DNA of 7,738 bases, from positions 1 to 7,738 of the forward strand of contig JAITRD010000309.1 of NCBI GenBank assembly GCA_031288575.1, given 5' to 3'. The notes beneath the pieces were generated by a model. It worked only from the letters and a program-made list of their open reading frames with translations, made no database searches and was not told the origin of the DNA. Below, piece after piece: positions 5,165 to 7,738 of the stretch (its first letter is position 1; every line of letters starts with the position of its first letter). This stretch comes from Treponema sp. Lineage in GTDB: Bacteria; Spirochaetota; Spirochaetia; Treponematales; Breznakiellaceae. The position numbers and the translations under genes were made by a program.

Positions 5165-6850
5165 TTATTCCCGGCGGTGCTTTAATTCCCAGAGGAAAGA
5201 ATCCGCCGCGTAGGCGCCTCCCTGGTATCCGCCCCGGATAAAAGCGGTCCAGAAACGGCGGCCCAGGAAAAAGCCCTTGCCAGGTCCGGTTCCGGCGCTT
5301 CCGCCCCCAATCCCGGAGCCGGGGGATCCCCTTTCCGGGCCTCCGCACAGAGGGAGGGGAAGGCCCGTAAGGGCCCTAAGGGCCTCAAGGCTTTCCGCAA
5401 TCGTCCTGCCGGTATAATCCAGAAGCCCGGAGCCGGTAAATTCCGGAAAGGGGAAAAGGCTTAGATCCGGCATATCCCCCGGAACAGAAGGATAATCCGG
5501 TTCCGGCAAGAGCAAGAGCCGCCGCCGGATTTCTTCGGGCAGGGCAAAGCTGTCCGGAGGATAGCCCTGAAAAGAGGAAACCCCTAAGGGGCGCGGGCCG
5601 GCCGGGGCAGGGGGAAAGAGGAAACCCTCGGTTTCCTCATCCGGCGCTTCCAGCCGTATCAGGACCATGCGGGCCGCTTTTTCCGCCGCGGCCACCGCGT
5701 CATCCCGGCCGGGGGCGGCGCTGATGACATTGCCGCATTTGGTTACGTTATTTACCGGGAAATTGACCCGGCTTCCGGCCCGGACGCGGAGAAAGAGGTC
5801 CCGCACAAAGGGAAGGGCCCGGGCTTCTTCCAGCCCTGTAAAACTTTTGACCCTGCCGGGTATGGAAATAAAGGCCCGTTCGGCGCTGGTCCAGGATTTA
5901 AGGGGGGTAATGCCCTCAGGTTTTTTACCGAGGGCGACAAGAATGGCCCCCCGGGCGGGCTCCGCCCCGGAGGCGTAGGGATAGGTCCAGCCCGACATAT
6001 AACCCCCGGAGAGGCGGGCGGCAATTTCCCCAATCATGGGCCCCCGGGGGGTGAGCTTAATATCCCCCTTGGCGGCTCCCCGGGTAATTCCCAGGGCCCT
6101 GATGCCCAGGATAAAGGCATTAAGGAGGGCCCCGGCGGTTTTTGTATCCAGATTTGCCGGCATGGTGTGGCCCATTTCAATAAAGTAGGGAGGAAAAAAG
6201 ATATGCCGGTCCGCAAGGCCGCAGATAACCACCTCCCCTTCTGATACAATGGCGTCCGCCGAAAATTCCGGGCCCGGCATATATTCTTCCACAATGGCCC
6301 GGCCGGATCGGGAATAGGCCAGGGCGTCAGTAACCGCGTTCCCCAGTTCCTCCGGGGTATCCGCCCGGCGGCAGCCCCGGGCGCCCATATTGTCCACCGG
6401 TTTAACCACCACGGGATAGGCAAAGGGCAGGGCAAAGTCTTCCCCCGGCGGGCTGGTGAGGATGGTAAATTCCGGGGAAGGAACCCCGGCCGCTTTAAAA
6501 CGGCGGCGCATCCGTTCCTTGTCCTGGGCGTCTAAGGCCGTCTCGTAGGGAATGCCCGGGAGGCTGAGTTTTTCCGCAACCCAGGCAACGGTCGGGGAAA
6601 AATCGGTTCCCGCGGTCATAACCCCCGAAAGCCCCCCCTGGGCAATAAGAGAACGGCCCAAGGCCTCGATCCCTTCCTTGTCCTTAAGATCAATCCGCTC
6701 GAAACGATCCGCCTGGGCAGCCAGAGGCGCCTGGGGATCGGCATCCACCACCACCGTTTCAAGGCCCATTTCCTTGGCGATCCGGATGGCGGGCCCCTGC
6801 ATCACCCCCGCTCCCAAAATCAGGATCCGATCACGCTTTTTTTGTTCCAT
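5165..6850 (-). CDS. ATP-grasp carboxylate ligase with C-terminal extension, substrate unknown
   Basis: A 561-residue cytoplasmic enzyme expected to activate a carboxylate as acyl phosphate with ATP and join it to an amine or other nucleophile. Residues about 8-108 are a Rossmann-like pre-ATP-grasp domain (ILILGAGVMQGPAIRIAKEM, then VVVDADPQAP). The ATP-grasp core covers about 110-305: PVVVKPVDNMGARG (146-159, ATP-binding Lys150), AIVEEYMPGPEFSADAIV (185-202, adenine-binding Glu188/189), KGDIKL (261-266) and IGEIAARLSGGY (273-284, metal-ligand Glu275 and Arg279). Residues 325-405 resemble the closing domain of PurK/CarB-like ligases (FISIPGRVKSFTGLEEA, NNVTKCGNVISAA). The remaining 155 residues are unusual: a proline-rich stretch, LDYTGRTIAESLEALRALTG (477-496), a Gly/Ser-rich linker (503-527) and a charged aromatic tail RRFWTAFIRGGYQGGAYAAD (531-550). 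Family members usually end near 400. Start ATG 6850 has GAGGA 9 bases upstream inside the end of the methyltransferase gene, 2 bases beyond that stop codon. Fold sure; substrate unknown; annotation as carbamoyl-phosphate synthase would be misleading. Confidence 0.9.
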   Translation of the reverse strand: MEQKKRDRILILGAGVMQGPAIRIAKEMGLETVVVDADPQAPLAAQADRFERIDLKDKEGIEALGRSLIAQGGLSGVMTAGTDFSPTVAWVAEKLSLPGIPYETALDAQDKERMRRRFKAAGVPSPEFTILTSPPGEDFALPFAYPVVVKPVDNMGARGCRRADTPEELGNAVTDALAYSRSGRAIVEEYMPGPEFSADAIVSEGEVVICGLADRHIFFPPYFIEMGHTMPANLDTKTAGALLNAFILGIRALGITRGAAKGDIKLTPRGPMIGEIAARLSGGYMSGWTYPYASGAEPARGAILVALGKKPEGITPLKSWTSAERAFISIPGRVKSFTGLEEARALPFVRDLFLRVRAGSRVNFPVNNVTKCGNVISAAPGRDDAVAAAEKAARMVLIRLEAPDEETEGFLFPPAPAGPRPLGVSSFQGYPPDSFALPEEIRRRLLLLPEPDYPSVPGDMPDLSLFPFPEFTGSGLLDYTGRTIAESLEALRALTGLPLPLCGGPERGSPGSGIGGGSAGTGPGKGFFLGRRFWTAFIRGGYQGGAYAADSFLWELKHRRE

Positions 6851-6852
6851 AA

Positions 6853-7738
6853 TTAATTGTCCTCTTTTTTTATCGCGTATGCTTCAAAGGTATCGCCCAG
6901 GCGGAATGTCCGGCTTATCCAAAGGAAAAACCGGCAGGCCGGGCCCTGTTTCCCGGTTAAACGGGGGCCCCAGAAGGGAAACCGTTCCGGGTGATGACCG
7001 GTAACCCGGATTTTTTTAAGCTCAAACCCATACAAGCCCAAGAGCCGGCGGCAATAGCGGGGAGTCCAGAGGGTCCAATGATCCGGGGGGCTTTTTTCAA
7101 GGAACCTAACCGGGGAGGAACGGCCTGAAATCCCGGAAAAAGAGGGGGTAGAAAAAGCCAGGACCCCCCCTTTTTTAAGAAGCCGGCGCAGCTTCCCCAG
7201 GACCTGCCGGAGGTCCTGAAAATGTTCTATCACATACCAGAGGGTTACCGCGTCAAAGGCCCCGGGCTGCTCCAATTCCGGAGCCGGAATATCCGGGAAA
7301 AAACCCCTTAGGGCGGGAATGCGGAGTTCCTCCCGGACATAACGGATCGCATCCTCCGCGGGATCGATGCCCAAAGGGGCAAAACCTCCTTCCCGGGCGG
7401 CGGCCAGAAAGGGGCCGTAGGCGCAGCCGATATCCAGCAGTTTCCGGGGAGAAGCCCCCTTTCCGGGGGAGGGCAAATTTTCCTGAAGCTTCCCTGCCCC
7501 GCCGTCCCTGCCAAGGAGTTCCAGAATTTCCTTAAGCCGGCCCTTCCCCAGCTCCTTCAAATGGGGGAAATCCTCGGGATAGGTCTTTCCGTATTGTTTT
7601 TTATAAAAATCAAAAAAATAATCGGTTTCGTATTCAATGGGGGGAGGATCGGTCCTGAGCATATACACCATACCGCAGCGGGGGCATTGCCGGTAGGTTC
7701 GGCGGGGAAACCGGGCGAGAACCCGGTGATTTGTCCGG
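6853..7738 (-). CDS. Zinc-ribbon class I SAM-dependent methyltransferase, 5' end cut by right window edge
   Basis: The frame is open from the TAA at 6855-6853 to the right edge, giving 294 visible residues. The first Met in view is at 7671, but the frame continues upstream as RTYRQCPRCGMVYM, and CPRCG followed by VYM, then a Pro-rich stretch and EYETDYFFDFY is the second half of the N-terminal zinc ribbon common in a group of methyltransferases; so the true start and the other Cys pair lie outside the window and Met 7671 is internal. SAM-binding motif I is LLDIGCAYGPF (7440-7408), the acidic post-I end is GIDP (about 7371-7360), and TLWYVIEHF (about 7242-7216) is the motif II region. The C-terminal part (DHWTLWTPRYCRRLLGLYGF) has the layout of Methyltransf_23-type enzymes acting on small molecules or sugars. 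Substrate unknown. It is tightly coupled to the downstream ATP-grasp gene (2-base gap), suggesting one pathway. Confidence 0.9.
   Translation of the reverse strand, partial: RTNHRVLARFPRRTYRQCPRCGMVYMLRTDPPPIEYETDYFFDFYKKQYGKTYPEDFPHLKELGKGRLKEILELLGRDGGAGKLQENLPSPGKGASPRKLLDIGCAYGPFLAAAREGGFAPLGIDPAEDAIRYVREELRIPALRGFFPDIPAPELEQPGAFDAVTLWYVIEHFQDLRQVLGKLRRLLKKGGVLAFSTPSFSGISGRSSPVRFLEKSPPDHWTLWTPRYCRRLLGLYGFELKKIRVTGHHPERFPFWGPRLTGKQGPACRFFLWISRTFRLGDTFEAYAIKKEDN

Noticed and set aside
4688..5348. Overlapping frames on both strands around the amidase start
   Set aside because: Low-complexity Pro/Gly/Arg translations over well-supported amidase and ATP-grasp coding sequence.
5667..7004. Plus- and minus-strand frames inside the ATP-grasp and methyltransferase genes
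   Set aside because: Out-of-frame reading of GC-rich coding sequence; no motifs and no translation signals.
1..7738. CRISPR array, insertion sequence, toxin-antitoxin or phage defence island
   Set aside because: No regularly spaced repeats, transposase motifs or inverted-repeat ends. The RelA/SpoT-TPR protein has no small partner gene, so a classical toxin-antitoxin pair is not supported.

Overview
The window looks like chromosomal DNA of a treponeme (phylum Spirochaetota). The diagnostic gene is a full-length periplasmic flagellar sheath protein, FlaA, which is specific to spirochetes; the protein has the N-terminal ADEAxLIDF start and the VGYFKDVKIIYDKAVL-like core I recall from Treponema FlaA. 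GC content is moderate to high and uneven: the asnS, ATP-grasp and methyltransferase genes are clearly GC-rich, while flaA, its promoter region and the RelA/SpoT-TPR gene are more AT-rich. The sequences are not those of T. pallidum as I remember them, so a host- or gut-associated Treponema relative is my best guess; the species cannot be fixed from this window.

All well-supported genes are on the minus strand, so transcription runs from the right edge to the left. In transcription order: (1) a SAM-dependent methyltransferase, cut by the right edge and carrying half a zinc ribbon upstream of its first visible Met; (2) an ATP-grasp ligase with an unusual C-terminal extension; (3) a secreted N-acetylmuramoyl-L-alanine amidase (Amidase_3) with all zinc ligands; (4) a small membrane-anchored GerMN-domain protein. 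These four are packed with gaps of 2 and 6 bases and one 4-base ATGA overlap, so they read as one operon of cell-envelope character. (5) flaA follows with its own near-consensus sigma70-type promoter, AT-rich phased repeats upstream, a strong ribosome binding site and a strong intrinsic terminator. (6) Directly after that terminator begins a RelA/SpoT-type alarmone synthetase domain fused to four TPR repeats. (7) After a GC-rich, hairpin-rich spacer of 182 bases comes asnS (asparaginyl-tRNA synthetase), cut by the left edge.

How the genes may work together (inference): the amidase cuts or remodels peptidoglycan and the GerMN protein sits next to it at the membrane, beside the gene for the sheath of flagella that rotate between peptidoglycan and outer membrane. 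The methyltransferase/ATP-grasp pair may modify an unknown small molecule or envelope component. The RelA/SpoT-TPR protein would make (p)ppGpp or a related pyrophosphorylated product in response to a partner bound by its TPRs; no hydrolase partner is visible. The two most unusual items are this synthetase-TPR fusion, whose start codon sits eight bases after the flaA terminator T-tract, and the C-terminal extension of the ATP-grasp protein. No tRNA, rRNA, CRISPR array, insertion sequence or phage gene was seen.
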